From contig NZ_AJLT01000040.1 of the NCBI RefSeq assembly GCF_000258765.1, forward strand, positions 1 through 64,000: a stretch of DNA of 64,000 nt, read 5' to 3'. Both the position numbers and the translations under genes were made by a program. This document shows positions 46,001 to 56,340 of the stretch, in pieces. Position 1 is the stretch's first letter; every line of letters begins with the position of its first letter. A model generated the notes under the pieces. That model saw only the letters and a program-made list of their open reading frames with translations, did no database searches and had not been told where the DNA came from. The stretch is from Gillisia marina (GTDB lineage Bacteria; Bacteroidota; Bacteroidia; Flavobacteriales; Flavobacteriaceae).

Positions 46001-47197
46001 GTGCGTGCCCTCCTTCACTTTCACTATTTTTAGCTGTCGCCAATAAAGTGTTTGCATCCTTAATCACTATAGCGTCTTGCTTAAAATCAAGCTCCTCACC
46101 TAATGTGGTAATCTGAATTATTCCCGCTTCAGAAGAGCCTGTTTTCACTTCTATCATCTCAAAGTTATGCTTTTCAACTCCATCTTCCATCTTGGTACCC
46201 TTACTCATAAAAATATAGTTTTTCGCATTAAATCTTACCACAGCATCCTCGGGAAGTGTGTAACTATCGGATGTTCCTGTCTCAATCCTAGCATTTACAA
46301 ACATTCCCGGCCATAAATCGTCATATTCTTTTAATAAATGACCATGTACGGTTATACTTCTGTCGTCACGCACACCACTTCCAATCAAAAATATCTCAGC
46401 TTCTCTCCAGATTTCAGGTTTATTAGATAAGCTAAATCTTATTTTTTGACCTGTTTTCAGTTTAGTAATATCATTTTCATACACAGTAAGTTCCACATGA
46501 AGGTCCTTTGCGTCTGTCACATCCATGATAATATCTTCAGGCCCTACAAATTTCCCGATATTGCTAAAAACCTCACGAACCTGACCGGTAACCGGGGAAT
46601 AAATATTCACCGCAGCACTTACATTACCCGCTTTCAAGCGTTTTAAATTTATTCCTATTAATCGCAATTTGGCTTCCATTGCATTAATTTGGGCGCTATT
46701 GGTATTATATGCACTTTTAGCCTGCTGATATACTTTCGCTGAAGAAACTTCCTCTTTGTATAAAATTTCCTGACGCTCGAAATCCGTTTTCAGGTATTCC
46801 CCTTTTGCCAAAGCTTCTAAATATTCCTGCTGAATATCTACAAACATAGGATTTTCGATAACCGCTAATAATTGCCCTTTCTTAACCTTGGTTCCCGGCA
46901 ACATTTCGGTGTATTTTAAAAACCCACCATACGGGATATTAATCGAAATATTTCCCTGTGGCGGCACATCTATAATCCCATTCACACTAATCTCGCTTCC
47001 CAAAGATCGCATCTCGGCCTTCCCGATTTCTATATTCGTATTTTTAAGCTGGGCATTCGTTAATTCAATATGATTTTCATTCTCTTCTGAATGATGTTCT
47101 TCTTTCTCTGCGGTTTTTTCTTCTGAAGAAGATTCTCCACAACTCACCATAGAGATAAAAGGAGTGCTAAGGCTAATTTTGATACTATATTTTTCAT
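45996..47197 (-). pseudogene. czcB: CzcB-type periplasmic adaptor of RND metal efflux (frameshifted in signal peptide)
   Basis: The joined product is about 400 residues. ATG 47197 opens MKNIVSKLALALLLSL. One missing base near 47149-47153 shifts the frame; restoring it gives SLMVSCGESSSEE, a perfect lipobox. The rest is an HlyD-type membrane-fusion protein: a His/Glu-rich N-terminus (EEHHSEENENHIELTN), barrel-sandwich KVKKGQLLAVIENPMFVDIQ, helical hairpin, and beta-barrel LWPGMFVNARIETGT, with a His-containing end GGHAH. It links the inner-membrane CzcA pump to the outer-membrane channel. It starts ten bases after the CzcA-TolC gene. Without the correction the protein would start at an internal ATG and lack export. 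Confidence 0.9.
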
Positions 47198-47207
47198 TTC
47201 GATGCTT

Positions 47208-50200
47208 TTATTGTTGGTTTCCCATTATGAATTCTAAATCTGTTTTGGTTTGGTAGAAATTATTGAGAATCTCTAAATAATCTAGCTCTATTTTTGCGGC
47301 TCTATCCAAACTTTGGATATATTCTACATAGCCTATTTCTCCTTCCTTAAAACCTCTTTGAGCTTGTTTAAAGATCAACTTGGCCTGCGGAAGCGCATAC
47401 TCATTATAAGATTTAAGGTTTGATTGAAGCTGCCCTAATCTTTCACGCAAGTGCAAATAATGAGTATTCATCTTATTGCTTGCAGCCCGGTAGGTAGCTT
47501 CTCTTTCCTTAGTTTTGAGTTTTTCAGCTTTCACTTTAGAGAGCTGAGGTTTTGCCCATAGAGGAAGAGAAATTCCAAATAGCACTCCAGAAAATCTATC
47601 GGAAGAATCATATAAAACATTCTCTCCCGCTAAATTTTGTCCGGGACCATTAAAAGATTGATTATAATAACCAATGCTTAGATCCGGTAAAAGTTTCGCT
47701 TGTTCTACTTTCCTTTCTAAATCAGCAATTTCAATTTGTTGTTCGATAAAAGTGAGTTGTGGATTATTTACAGAATCTTTCTGAAGCCCTTCTATATCTT
47801 GTGCTCCCACAAAATTTGTTGTTATAAAAGGAACATCTACCAATTCATCTGAATTCAGCAATTGCTGAAGTTCTCTTTGATGCCTTCTAATCGCCACCCT
47901 ATTTTCTTCTTGCTGCACTTCAATTTCGGCAACTCTTGAACTTGCCGTGGCACGTTCCAAAATGTTGCTTTCTCCCGTTTTATATCTTACTTCCGCAGCT
48001 CTATTAAAATTAGAGTAGATACTGTCTTGCTTAAGAAAGATCTCCCGTCGACCTTTTTCAACTAAAAGCTTATAATACGCCGACTTTACCTGTGCGATAA
48101 GTTCGTTTTTAGTTAGTGCTTCCCTCAACTCGCTGCTCTTTACTTCAGCCTTATTCAATTTAGATCTGTTTATATAAACTGAAGGAAACTCAAACCGCTG
48201 ACTTACGGTTAAGCGAAGATCATCATCATAAATACTATTATTTTGACCATACTCTCCATTGAATTCTGTTTTCGGGAGATTCCAGGAAGTTCCGCTTAAT
48301 GCTTCGGTTTGTTGCGTTTTAAATTTAGCCGCCTGTACTTCAGGATTATTTTGAATTGCCGTTGATATTAATTCTCCTAAAGAGGAATAGGTTTTTATAG
48401 GATCTTTTTCTTGCGCAAAGCCAATATTTCCGAAGCCTAGTCCGAAAATCACAAGTAAGATTGCAACTTTTGGAGTTTTTCTCCATCCTCTTTCAAAATA
48501 ATAATACAATACCGGAAGCACTATTAACGTAAGTAAAGTGGCAGAAATTAAACCTCCAATAACTACGGTGGCCAGCGGACGCTGCACCTCTGCTCCCGAA
48601 GACCCCGAAAGCGCCATAGGTAAAAATCCTAAAGAAGCCACAGAAGCTGTCATAATTACCGGGCGTAAACGAGTTGCTGTTCCTTGATACACTCTTTGAA
48701 AAACATCTGTCATCCCCTCTTTTTTAAGTCGGTTAAATTCGGCTATAAGTACAATTCCATTTAATACTGCAACTCCAAAAAGCGCAATAAAGCCGACCCC
48801 TGCAGAAATGCTAAATGGAAGATCTCTTACATAAAGCGCAAACACGCCACCAATTGCAGAGAGTGGGATTGCGGTAAAAATTAGAATTCCTTGTTTTATA
48901 GATCCAAATGTGAAATACAACAGAATAAATATTAGCAATAAAGCTAATGGCACTGCATAACTCAGTCTTTTCGTTGCTTCCTGAAGGTTTTCAAATTGTC
49001 CTCCATACCCAACGGTAAAACCGGGAGCAAAACTTATTTCCTCATCAATTTTAGCACTTATTTCTTCAACTACACTTTCCACATCCCTATTTCGAACATT
49101 AAAAGCCACCACGATCCTTCTATGGGTATTATCCCTCTGAATCTGGTAAGGGCCATCTTCTATAATTACTTCTGCTACTTGATTTAACGGAATTTCTCTC
49201 CCATCTGCTGCCGTGATGTATAAATTCTGAACACTTTCCAGATTATTCCTGTTTTGTTCATCCAACCTCACCACCATATCGAATCTCTTATCTCCTTCAT
49301 ATACCAATCCTGCCGAAGCACCTGCAAAAGCAGTTTGAATGCTTTGGTTTACATCCCTAATATTCAATCCGTATTTTGCAATTTGGTCTCTTTTAAAATT
49401 AATCGCTATTTGTGCTACTCCGGTTACTTCTTCAATATAAATATCGGTAGCACCATCAACATTTTCAGCAATCTCCCCCACCTGACGGGCATAATTGGAG
49501 AGTTCATCCAAATCTTCCCCATAAATCTTGATCGCAACATCCTGCCGCACTCCTGTCATCAACTCATTAAACCTCATTTGTATGGGTTGCTGAAAACCAA
49601 AAGTAACACCGGGAATCACTTCCAAAGCTTCGCTCATTTTATCTGCAAGTTCCTCTCTGGAAGAAGCCGAAGTCCAATCGTCTTTGTCTTTTAAAATGAT
49701 CATAAGATCAGCAGCTTCAATAGGCATCGGGTCTGTAGGGATCTCCCCAGATCCAATTTTGGATACTACCTGCTCTACTTCAGGAAAATTATCTAACAAG
49801 ATCTTTTCAGCTTTCGTCGTCGCTGCAATTGTATTATTCAAGGAACTTCCCGTGATCACACGAGTTTCTACGGCAAAATCTCCTTCTTCTAAAGTTGGAA
49901 TAAATTCGCCTCCCATATTCAGAAAAACTAGTAAGGAAACTATAAATAATCCTAAAGTGATTAATAAAACTCCTATTCTAAAATTCATTGCACGCTTTAT
50001 CAAGGGAGCATACAGCCTATTGAAAAAAGCCATGATCTTATCGGAAATATTGGGCTTGTGCTTGGTATTCTTGCTTAAAACCAAGGCAGACATCATTGGC
50101 ACATAGGTTAATGATAATATGAACGCACCTAAAATGGCAAAGCTCACCGTTTGCGCCATAGGTCCGAACATCTTTCCTTCGGTTCCTACCAAAGCCAAAA

Positions 50201-51587
50201 TAGGTAAGTATACTATAAGAATGATTATTTCACCAAATGCCGCAGAATTCCTGATCTTGCTAGCCGATTGGAACACTTCTTCATCCATTTCCTGCTGCGT
50301 AAGTTTTCTGGTGAATTTTAAGGCTCCCAGATGAAAAAGGGTCGCTTCTACAATAATCACAGCTCCATCTACGATCAATCCAAAATCGATGGCTCCCAAA
50401 CTCATAAGATTTGCAGAGACGCCAAAGACATTCATCATTCCAAAAGCGAAAAGCAATGCAAGCGGAATTACTGAAGCTGTGATAAGCCCTGCTCGTAGAT
50501 TACCCAACAAAAGAAATAATATAAAAATAACGATAAGCGCTCCCTCGACCAGATTTGTAGTTACGGTATTCGTTGCCTTATCTACTAACTTTGTTCTATC
50601 TATAAATGGCTCTATCACTACACCTTCCGGAAGCGATTTCTTGATTTCCTCCATTTTAAGCTTGACGCTCTCAATAACCTCAGCAGAATTTGCTCCTTTT
50701 AGCATCATTACAATAGCACTCACCACTTCTCCTTGCCCGTTTCGGGTAGTGGCACCATATCTTACCGCGCTTCCAATTTGAACCTTGGCTACATCCCTTA
50801 TTAAAATTGGACTTCTACTGGGATTGTTCTTTACTACAATGTTTTCAATATCTTCTAAAGAACTTACCAAACCTTCGCTTCTAATAAACAAAGCATTATT
50901 GCCTTTTTCAATATATGCTCCACCGGTATTTTCGTTGTTAGCTTCTAGTGCTTTAAAAATTTCGCCAACGGAAATATCCATGGCATTTAAACGCTCGGGA
51001 GCTATTGCGATTTCATATTGCTTAAGATGCCCTCCAAAACTGCTCACATCTGCCACGCCGGGAGTTCCCAATAACTGGCGACGGATTATCCAATCCTGAA
51101 TCGTCCTTAATTCTCTATCGTTATATTGATCTTCATAGCCTTCTTCGGTAGTGATCACATATTGGTATATTTCTCCAAGCCCAGTAGATAATGGAGCAAT
51201 CCCGGGTTTCCCTGCGGAAGCTGGGATTTGTGATTGTGCTTCGGTTAGTCGTTCATTCACCTGTTGCCTGGCCCAATAAATGTCCGTTTTCTCTTCAAAT
51301 ACAATAGTAACTACCGATAATCCAAATCTTGAAAAAGAACGAATCTCTTCAATTTCAGGGATCGTTGCCATGGTAATTTCAATAGGAAAAGTGATAAGCC
51401 TTTCTACTTCTACCGCAGCCAAATTTGGAGAACTGGTAATTACTTGAACCTGATTGTTTGTAATATCCGGAACCGCATCTACCGGTAATTGTTGTAAAGA
51501 ATAAGCACCCCAGAATATCAATCCGAAGGTGAGTAATCCTATCACCAATTTATTGGTAATGGAAAATTTTATAATACTGTTAAGCAT
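47208..51587 (-). CDS. czcA: CzcA/CusA-type RND metal efflux pump fused to TolC-like outer-membrane protein
   Basis: A 1,459-residue fusion started at ATG 51587 (MLNSIIKFSITNKLVIGLLT); the upstream extension is AT-rich and unlikely. Residues 1 to about 1040 form an RND pump of the heavy-metal class, with 12 helices, the helix-4 region LMSLGAIDFGLIVDGAVIIV (acidic proton-relay residues) and PLALLLIFILLYFTFGSIKQ. At about 1040-1060 comes VAILLVIFGLGFGNIGFAQE, which looks like a signal peptide with a cleavage site after Q1059. Residues 1075-1459 form a TolC/CzcC-like channel subunit (LGELISTAIQNNPEVQAAKF, VEQAKLLPDLSIGYYNQSF). This fusion is common in Bacteroidetes. Whether the two halves are separated by processing is not known. 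It pairs with CzcB. Confidence 0.92.
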   Translation of the reverse strand: MLNSIIKFSITNKLVIGLLTFGLIFWGAYSLQQLPVDAVPDITNNQVQVITSSPNLAAVEVERLITFPIEITMATIPEIEEIRSFSRFGLSVVTIVFEEKTDIYWARQQVNERLTEAQSQIPASAGKPGIAPLSTGLGEIYQYVITTEEGYEDQYNDRELRTIQDWIIRRQLLGTPGVADVSSFGGHLKQYEIAIAPERLNAMDISVGEIFKALEANNENTGGAYIEKGNNALFIRSEGLVSSLEDIENIVVKNNPSRSPILIRDVAKVQIGSAVRYGATTRNGQGEVVSAIVMMLKGANSAEVIESVKLKMEEIKKSLPEGVVIEPFIDRTKLVDKATNTVTTNLVEGALIVIFILFLLLGNLRAGLITASVIPLALLFAFGMMNVFGVSANLMSLGAIDFGLIVDGAVIIVEATLFHLGALKFTRKLTQQEMDEEVFQSASKIRNSAAFGEIIILIVYLPILALVGTEGKMFGPMAQTVSFAILGAFILSLTYVPMMSALVLSKNTKHKPNISDKIMAFFNRLYAPLIKRAMNFRIGVLLITLGLFIVSLLVFLNMGGEFIPTLEEGDFAVETRVITGSSLNNTIAATTKAEKILLDNFPEVEQVVSKIGSGEIPTDPMPIEAADLMIILKDKDDWTSASSREELADKMSEALEVIPGVTFGFQQPIQMRFNELMTGVRQDVAIKIYGEDLDELSNYARQVGEIAENVDGATDIYIEEVTGVAQIAINFKRDQIAKYGLNIRDVNQSIQTAFAGASAGLVYEGDKRFDMVVRLDEQNRNNLESVQNLYITAADGREIPLNQVAEVIIEDGPYQIQRDNTHRRIVVAFNVRNRDVESVVEEISAKIDEEISFAPGFTVGYGGQFENLQEATKRLSYAVPLALLLIFILLYFTFGSIKQGILIFTAIPLSAIGGVFALYVRDLPFSISAGVGFIALFGVAVLNGIVLIAEFNRLKKEGMTDVFQRVYQGTATRLRPVIMTASVASLGFLPMALSGSSGAEVQRPLATVVIGGLISATLLTLIVLPVLYYYFERGWRKTPKVAILLVIFGLGFGNIGFAQEKDPIKTYSSLGELISTAIQNNPEVQAAKFKTQQTEALSGTSWNLPKTEFNGEYGQNNSIYDDDLRLTVSQRFEFPSVYINRSKLNKAEVKSSELREALTKNELIAQVKSAYYKLLVEKGRREIFLKQDSIYSNFNRAAEVRYKTGESNILERATASSRVAEIEVQQEENRVAIRRHQRELQQLLNSDELVDVPFITTNFVGAQDIEGLQKDSVNNPQLTFIEQQIEIADLERKVEQAKLLPDLSIGYYNQSFNGPGQNLAGENVLYDSSDRFSGVLFGISLPLWAKPQLSKVKAEKLKTKEREATYRAASNKMNTHYLHLRERLGQLQSNLKSYNEYALPQAKLIFKQAQRGFKEGEIGYVEYIQSLDRAAKIELDYLEILNNFYQTKTDLEFIMGNQQ

Positions 51588-51699
51588 AATTATATGGAAT
51601 ATTAATATGTAAAATTTGAAAACTCCAAATCTCAAGTCCAGGAATAATGACTAATAACCCCGGTAGAGTTTAAGATTTTGAAAAGTGTTTAAAAATTAC

Positions 51700-52095
51700 T
51701 TATGCTTGAGGAGGTTGAAGCGGGGAATCCAGAAATTCTGAAAAGAATCTAGAACTATAAAATGAAAATTCTGGTTTTAACTCAACAATCTCGGGAGAGA
51801 TCGCATAATCTGAATCTAAAAACTGATAAACTAAAGAATGTGCACAACAATGATGACTGCTTTGAAATGGTAAATCCTCATGATCTGAGTCTTCATGATG
51901 CTTTTGTGAGCCATCAAAAGTAAAATAATCTTCTTCTAAAAATTCCATAAAGGAGTCGCCAAAGGCGGCATTATGCTCTTCATAATGCTCTAAAAGGTTA
52001 GAGATTTTTGGCAATTCACAACAAAAATCCAAGGTGAGTCCCAATCCTTGAAGCAAGAAAAGAAATGTTAGTGTTATGGAAGTTATGTAATTCAT
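51700..52095 (-). CDS. His/Cys-rich small protein preceding the Czc operon
   Basis: A 131-residue protein from ATG 52095 (MNYITSITLTFLFLLQGLG); a longer start is possible but places the hydrophobic segment internally. A signal peptide or membrane anchor is followed by LDFCCELP, an acidic stretch and the metal-ligand-rich KHHEDSDHEDLP and SSHHCCAHS. The C-terminus is Phe/Ser-rich and proline-ended (SPLQPPQA). I do not recognise a named family. Vicinal Cys pairs and His clusters beside a metal efflux pump suggest a periplasmic metal sensor or buffer, as inference. It lies 112 bases ahead of czcA on the same strand. Confidence 0.65.
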   Translation of the reverse strand: MNYITSITLTFLFLLQGLGLTLDFCCELPKISNLLEHYEEHNAAFGDSFMEFLEEDYFTFDGSQKHHEDSDHEDLPFQSSHHCCAHSLVYQFLDSDYAISPEIVELKPEFSFYSSRFFSEFLDSPLQPPQA

Positions 52096-52136
52096 TAGCA
52101 CAAAAGTACTTTTTTTCAAATGCAATGCCAATGCAT

Positions 52137-54363
52137 TTAAAACCAAAATCCGAAACTGATAAACCACTCATTCTGCTTGATTTCCGGGGAATAGGAATAT
52201 TTCACTTCTACAGGACCTAAAAAGGTTTCTATTCCATATCCTAATGCATATCCCGTATAATCTGGCGTAGAAAACCAATTCCCGGTGGTATATAACTCGT
52301 TCTCCACATTCGCAAAATTGGCACTCAAGGTAATATGGTTTTTTCTAAAAATCTCATAATCCAATTCCAGCATTCCTTTTATATAACTATCCCCGGAAAT
52401 ACTTATAAAATCGTATCCATAAAAGGGAATGAAATTATTAATAAAATCATTTCCGTAACCTCCTAAAAAGAAATCCAAAGAATTTGGCCCTTCTTGCCCT
52501 ATTCTGAATCCTGTTTCTGATGAGATTCGAGTGGTAAACTTATTAAAAGGACTAAATACATAACCTACCGTCCCTTTGGCTATGGAGAATTCGTTAAAGT
52601 TGTTATTATAATCTGAAGAGAATGCATACAGATGAAAATCTCCATCAAAATAAACCCCTTTTGTTGGGAAATGCTTATTATCGAAACTGTCCAATTTTAA
52701 ATATCCGAACGTGCTGTAATAATTGCTCTTTTCGAATGTACCGTTTGGATTAGCGCTCGCAGTAGTATTCCCTAAAGTTTCTGTTGTAACCTTTAAGTAT
52801 TTATGTTCAATTCCTACTCCAAAGGAAAATATTTGCTGAAATTGGGTCTCTACATATAACTGATTGGTATAATCTTGATAATCCACCTCCACCTTATTAA
52901 TTCCAATCCCATCTACATTTGCATTGCTATCCACAAAATCAAAAGGAATCCCTTTATTGAATGTGTTATATCTAGACTTAACCCCTAAACTCCAGTAGTA
53001 TCCCTTATCTATATAATACTGAAAGTTATATCTGAAATTATCTCCTAATACAACATCCAATGAGGCAACATCATTCGTAAACAAGGAGCTTTTTTTTTGT
53101 CAGGTTTACAAGTGCTCCACTTTTATACAAATTGTCGTAATGCAAGGCCAACCTTAAAAACATCTTATTTTGACTTTCCTCCAATTGCAATGCTAGTGTG
53201 TACGCATCCTTTTTTGGAGTTAGGCTATAATTAATCCTATTGAAATTTCCGGTGGCAGAGAGTTTATTAATACCGTCGGTTAAATTTCCAATGGTGTAAT
53301 TAGAATCGTATTTTAAATTCAGTTTCCCAAGAATGTATGCTCTTGGGTAGCTACTATTTCCTTCAATACTTAGGGCGTCAATATTTATGGTATCTATGGT
53401 ATTTACCTTTTCTGAAAGATATTTTTTCTCGCCTTGTTTTTCTTTAATCAATTGAAGATTTTGTAATTTATTTCTTGCGGCTACTTCCCCGGAATCTATA
53501 ATCGCCGATCCTTTTTCAAAAGAAAGCACGCTAAAGCCTTTGATGTTTGGCTTTATATAGACATCTGTTAATGCTATATTTTCCTCCATATGAGCGATGG
53601 TTCTAAAATTGTTTATCTGTGTAAGAATTTCGAAAACACCTTTTAAATGTTTTCTGTCTGCTAAACTATCCTGAACATCAACACCAATTACAATGTCTGC
53701 ACCTCGATTTCTAAGCTCTTTTACAGGGTAGTTATTTATAACGCCCCCATCTGTCAATATTTTTCTATCAATAGTTACGGGACTAAATACCGAAGGAATT
53801 GCCCCGCTAGCCGAAACTGCTTTTGCTAAAGATCCACTTTCTAATATCACTTGCTCCCCGGTTTCAATATCTGCTGCAATACAAAAAAATGGAATTGGCA
53901 ACTTGCTAAAATCCTGATTTCCGCCCAGATGCAGTGTAAGTTTAGACATCAAATTGTAAATATTTTGCCCTTTGGAAAGTCCTGAAGGAAAGGAAATATT
54001 GAAGTTATCGAACGGAAGGCTTAAAGCATATCTTTCGTCCTCCTCCTTCTCGTAAAAAGTTTTGGAACTTCTGGGAATATCATCCTGAATTAAAATATTG
54101 AAATTAATCTCATGGAAAATAGAGTCTAATTGATTTGCCGTATAACCCGCAGCATACAAGCCTCCAATAATAGCACCCATACTACTCCCACCTATATAAT
54201 CTATTTTAATTCCTGCCTCTTCAATGACTTTTAAAGCTCCAATATGCGCAAGTCCCTTGGCTCCTCCCCCACTTAAAACCAGCCCTACTTTTACCTCTTC
54301 TTTATCCTGACCAAACCCGGAAAAGGCAACTAAAAGGGCGATAAGTAGCAGGATTTTTTTCAT
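52137..54363 (-). pseudogene. Patatin-like phospholipase fused to outer-membrane barrel (frameshifted)
   Basis: The joined length is about 741 residues. A signal peptide (LLIALLVAFSGFGQ) precedes the patatin domain: the oxyanion GLVLSGGGAKGLAHIGALKV, the nucleophile IGGSSMGAIIGGLYAAGYT and the catalytic Asp ILTDGGVINNYP. A POTRA-like region (about 330-400) leads to a 16-strand-type barrel ending FISFGFWF. This is the PlpD-like architecture: a lipase passenger carried by its own BamA-family barrel. The frame breaks at T9 53090-53098 (plus strand). With eight bases the product reads VNLTKKSSLFTNDVASLDVV. As written, the barrel is lost. Its start codon directly follows the uvrC stop. Confidence 0.88.
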
Positions 54364-56157
54364 TTATTCGGGATGATATTTATTATAAATAATACTCGCT
54401 TTGGATAGTCCAATTACAGCAGCTAATTCCTCTAAGGTAGCCTCTTTTACTCTTTTAAGCGACCTAAAATGCTTCAATAATTCTACAACCGTCTTATCTC
54501 CAATGCCTACAATGGATTCTAACTCGGTATTTAATGCTTCACTACTTCGTTTATTTCTGTGAAAAGTAATTCCGAATCTATGTGCCTCGTTTCGCAATTG
54601 CTGAATGATTTTTAAGGTTTCAGACTTTTTATCCAGATATAGCGGAATAGAATCCCCGGGGTAATATAACTCTTCGAGTCTTTTCGCAATTCCTATGATC
54701 GCGATTTTTCCTCTCAAGCCTAATGCTTCTAAAGCTTTAACTCCTGAAGAAAGCTGACCTTTTCCTCCATCTACAATTATTAGTTGCGGCAATGGCTCTT
54801 CTTCATTTAACAGACGTTTATATCTCCGGAACACAACTTCTTCCATCGAAGCAAAATCATCTGGGCCTTCTACCGTCTTAATATTGAATTTACGATAATC
54901 TTTTTTGCTTGCTTTACCATTTTTGAAAACCACGCAGGCTGCCACGGGATTGGTTCCTTGAATATTGGAGTTATCGAAGCATTCTATATGTCTAGGCTCT
55001 ACATTTAATCTAAGATCTTCTTTCATTTGCGCCATGATTCTATTTACATGCCTGTCTGGATCTACAATTTTCATTTGCTTAAATTGCTCTTGCCTGTAAT
55101 ATCTTGCATTCCTATGCGATAGATCTATAATGCTCTTTTTATCTCCCAATTTAGGAACCGTGATCTTAATGTCTTCTCCAACGTCTACTTTAAATGGCAC
55201 ATATATTTCCTTGGACATAGAGCTAAATCGTTGTCTAATTTCTACAATTCCAAGTTCCAGCAATTCCTTATCAGTCTCCTCCAATTTTTTCTTCATTTCT
55301 ATGGTGTGAGAGCGAATAATAGCACCATGAGAGATCTGTAAAAAATTCACATACCCATAGCCTTCATCACTAACAATAGAAAACACATCTACATTATTGA
55401 TCTTTGGATTTACCACGGTAGATTTAGACTGGTAATTCTCTAAAACGTGGATCTTTTCTTTGATTCTCTGGGCATCTTCAAATTCCATTTTTTCAGCATG
55501 TTCTTTCATTTGAAGATGAAATAACTGAAGAGACTCTTTAAAATTCCCTTTTACGATGTTTCGGATCGCTTCAATATTCTCGTTGTATTCCTTTTCTGCT
55601 TGCAGCGCTTCACAGGGGCCCTTACAATTGCCTAAATGGTATTCTAAACAAACCTTATATTTTCCGTTTTGGATCTTTTCTTCAGCAAGATCGTAATTAC
55701 AGGTGCGTAACTGATATAAGCCTTTAATAAGATCCAACAAGGTGTTTACCGTTTTAAAACTCGTAAAAGGACCATAATACTCACTCCCATCTTTTATTAA
55801 TCTCCGGGTAGGAAATACTCTGGGAAAGCGCTCATTTTTAATGCAAATCCAAGGATAGGTTTTATCATCCTTAAGCATCACATTAAAGCGTGGTTGATAC
55901 TTTTTAATAAGGTTGTTTTCCAACAACAGGGCATCGGTTTCAGAGTTTACCACAATGTGCTTAATATCGCGAATCTTCTTCACCATCAAATCGATCCTAT
56001 GGCTGTCGTGAGATTTCGAGAAGTAAGAACTAACTCTTTTCTTTAAATTCTTAGCTTTTCCAACATATAGGATCTTACCATTCTTATCGTAATATTGATA
56101 TACCCCCGGACTGTCGGGAAGCGTTTGTAATTGTATTTTTAGGGGCGTAGTTTCCAT
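54364..56157 (-). CDS. uvrC: Excinuclease ABC subunit C
   Basis: A 597-residue nucleotide-excision-repair nuclease from ATG 56157 (METTPLKIQLQTLPDSPGVY); the upstream extension to 56190 is less likely. The GIY-YIG 3' nuclease is SPGVYQYYDKNGKILYVGKA. The UVR motif lies near 205-240 (HAEKMEFEDAQRIKEKIHVL). The RNase H-like 5' nuclease has RHIECFDNSNIQGTNPVAAC and LPQLIIVDGGKGQLSSG. The C-terminal helix-hairpin-helix is ESIVGIGDKTVVELLKHFRS. It is complete. It abuts the patatin gene without a gap. Confidence 0.97.
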   Translation of the reverse strand: METTPLKIQLQTLPDSPGVYQYYDKNGKILYVGKAKNLKKRVSSYFSKSHDSHRIDLMVKKIRDIKHIVVNSETDALLLENNLIKKYQPRFNVMLKDDKTYPWICIKNERFPRVFPTRRLIKDGSEYYGPFTSFKTVNTLLDLIKGLYQLRTCNYDLAEEKIQNGKYKVCLEYHLGNCKGPCEALQAEKEYNENIEAIRNIVKGNFKESLQLFHLQMKEHAEKMEFEDAQRIKEKIHVLENYQSKSTVVNPKINNVDVFSIVSDEGYGYVNFLQISHGAIIRSHTIEMKKKLEETDKELLELGIVEIRQRFSSMSKEIYVPFKVDVGEDIKITVPKLGDKKSIIDLSHRNARYYRQEQFKQMKIVDPDRHVNRIMAQMKEDLRLNVEPRHIECFDNSNIQGTNPVAACVVFKNGKASKKDYRKFNIKTVEGPDDFASMEEVVFRRYKRLLNEEEPLPQLIIVDGGKGQLSSGVKALEALGLRGKIAIIGIAKRLEELYYPGDSIPLYLDKKSETLKIIQQLRNEAHRFGITFHRNKRSSEALNTELESIVGIGDKTVVELLKHFRSLKRVKEATLEELAAVIGLSKASIIYNKYHPE

Positions 56158-56340
56158 TTTTTCAAATATATTACATATTCCCGGGAGCATTAAACTTTAG
56201 GTTGCAGTAAATGTTAAATTTTAAGGCCTTCTGAAATACTTTCTACTTTAACTCATCTCCCTTCTGAAGCATTTTTCTTATAAATGCTTATTTCGCTAGC
56301 TTAAAAAAAATCTCAATAATCAATTTAGTAACTTGCAGCC

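Noticed and set aside
49254-51099. Long open frames on the plus strand opposite czcA
   Set aside because: They lie wholly antisense to a strongly recognisable pump, have no family features and contain low-complexity composition typical of mirrored coding sequence.
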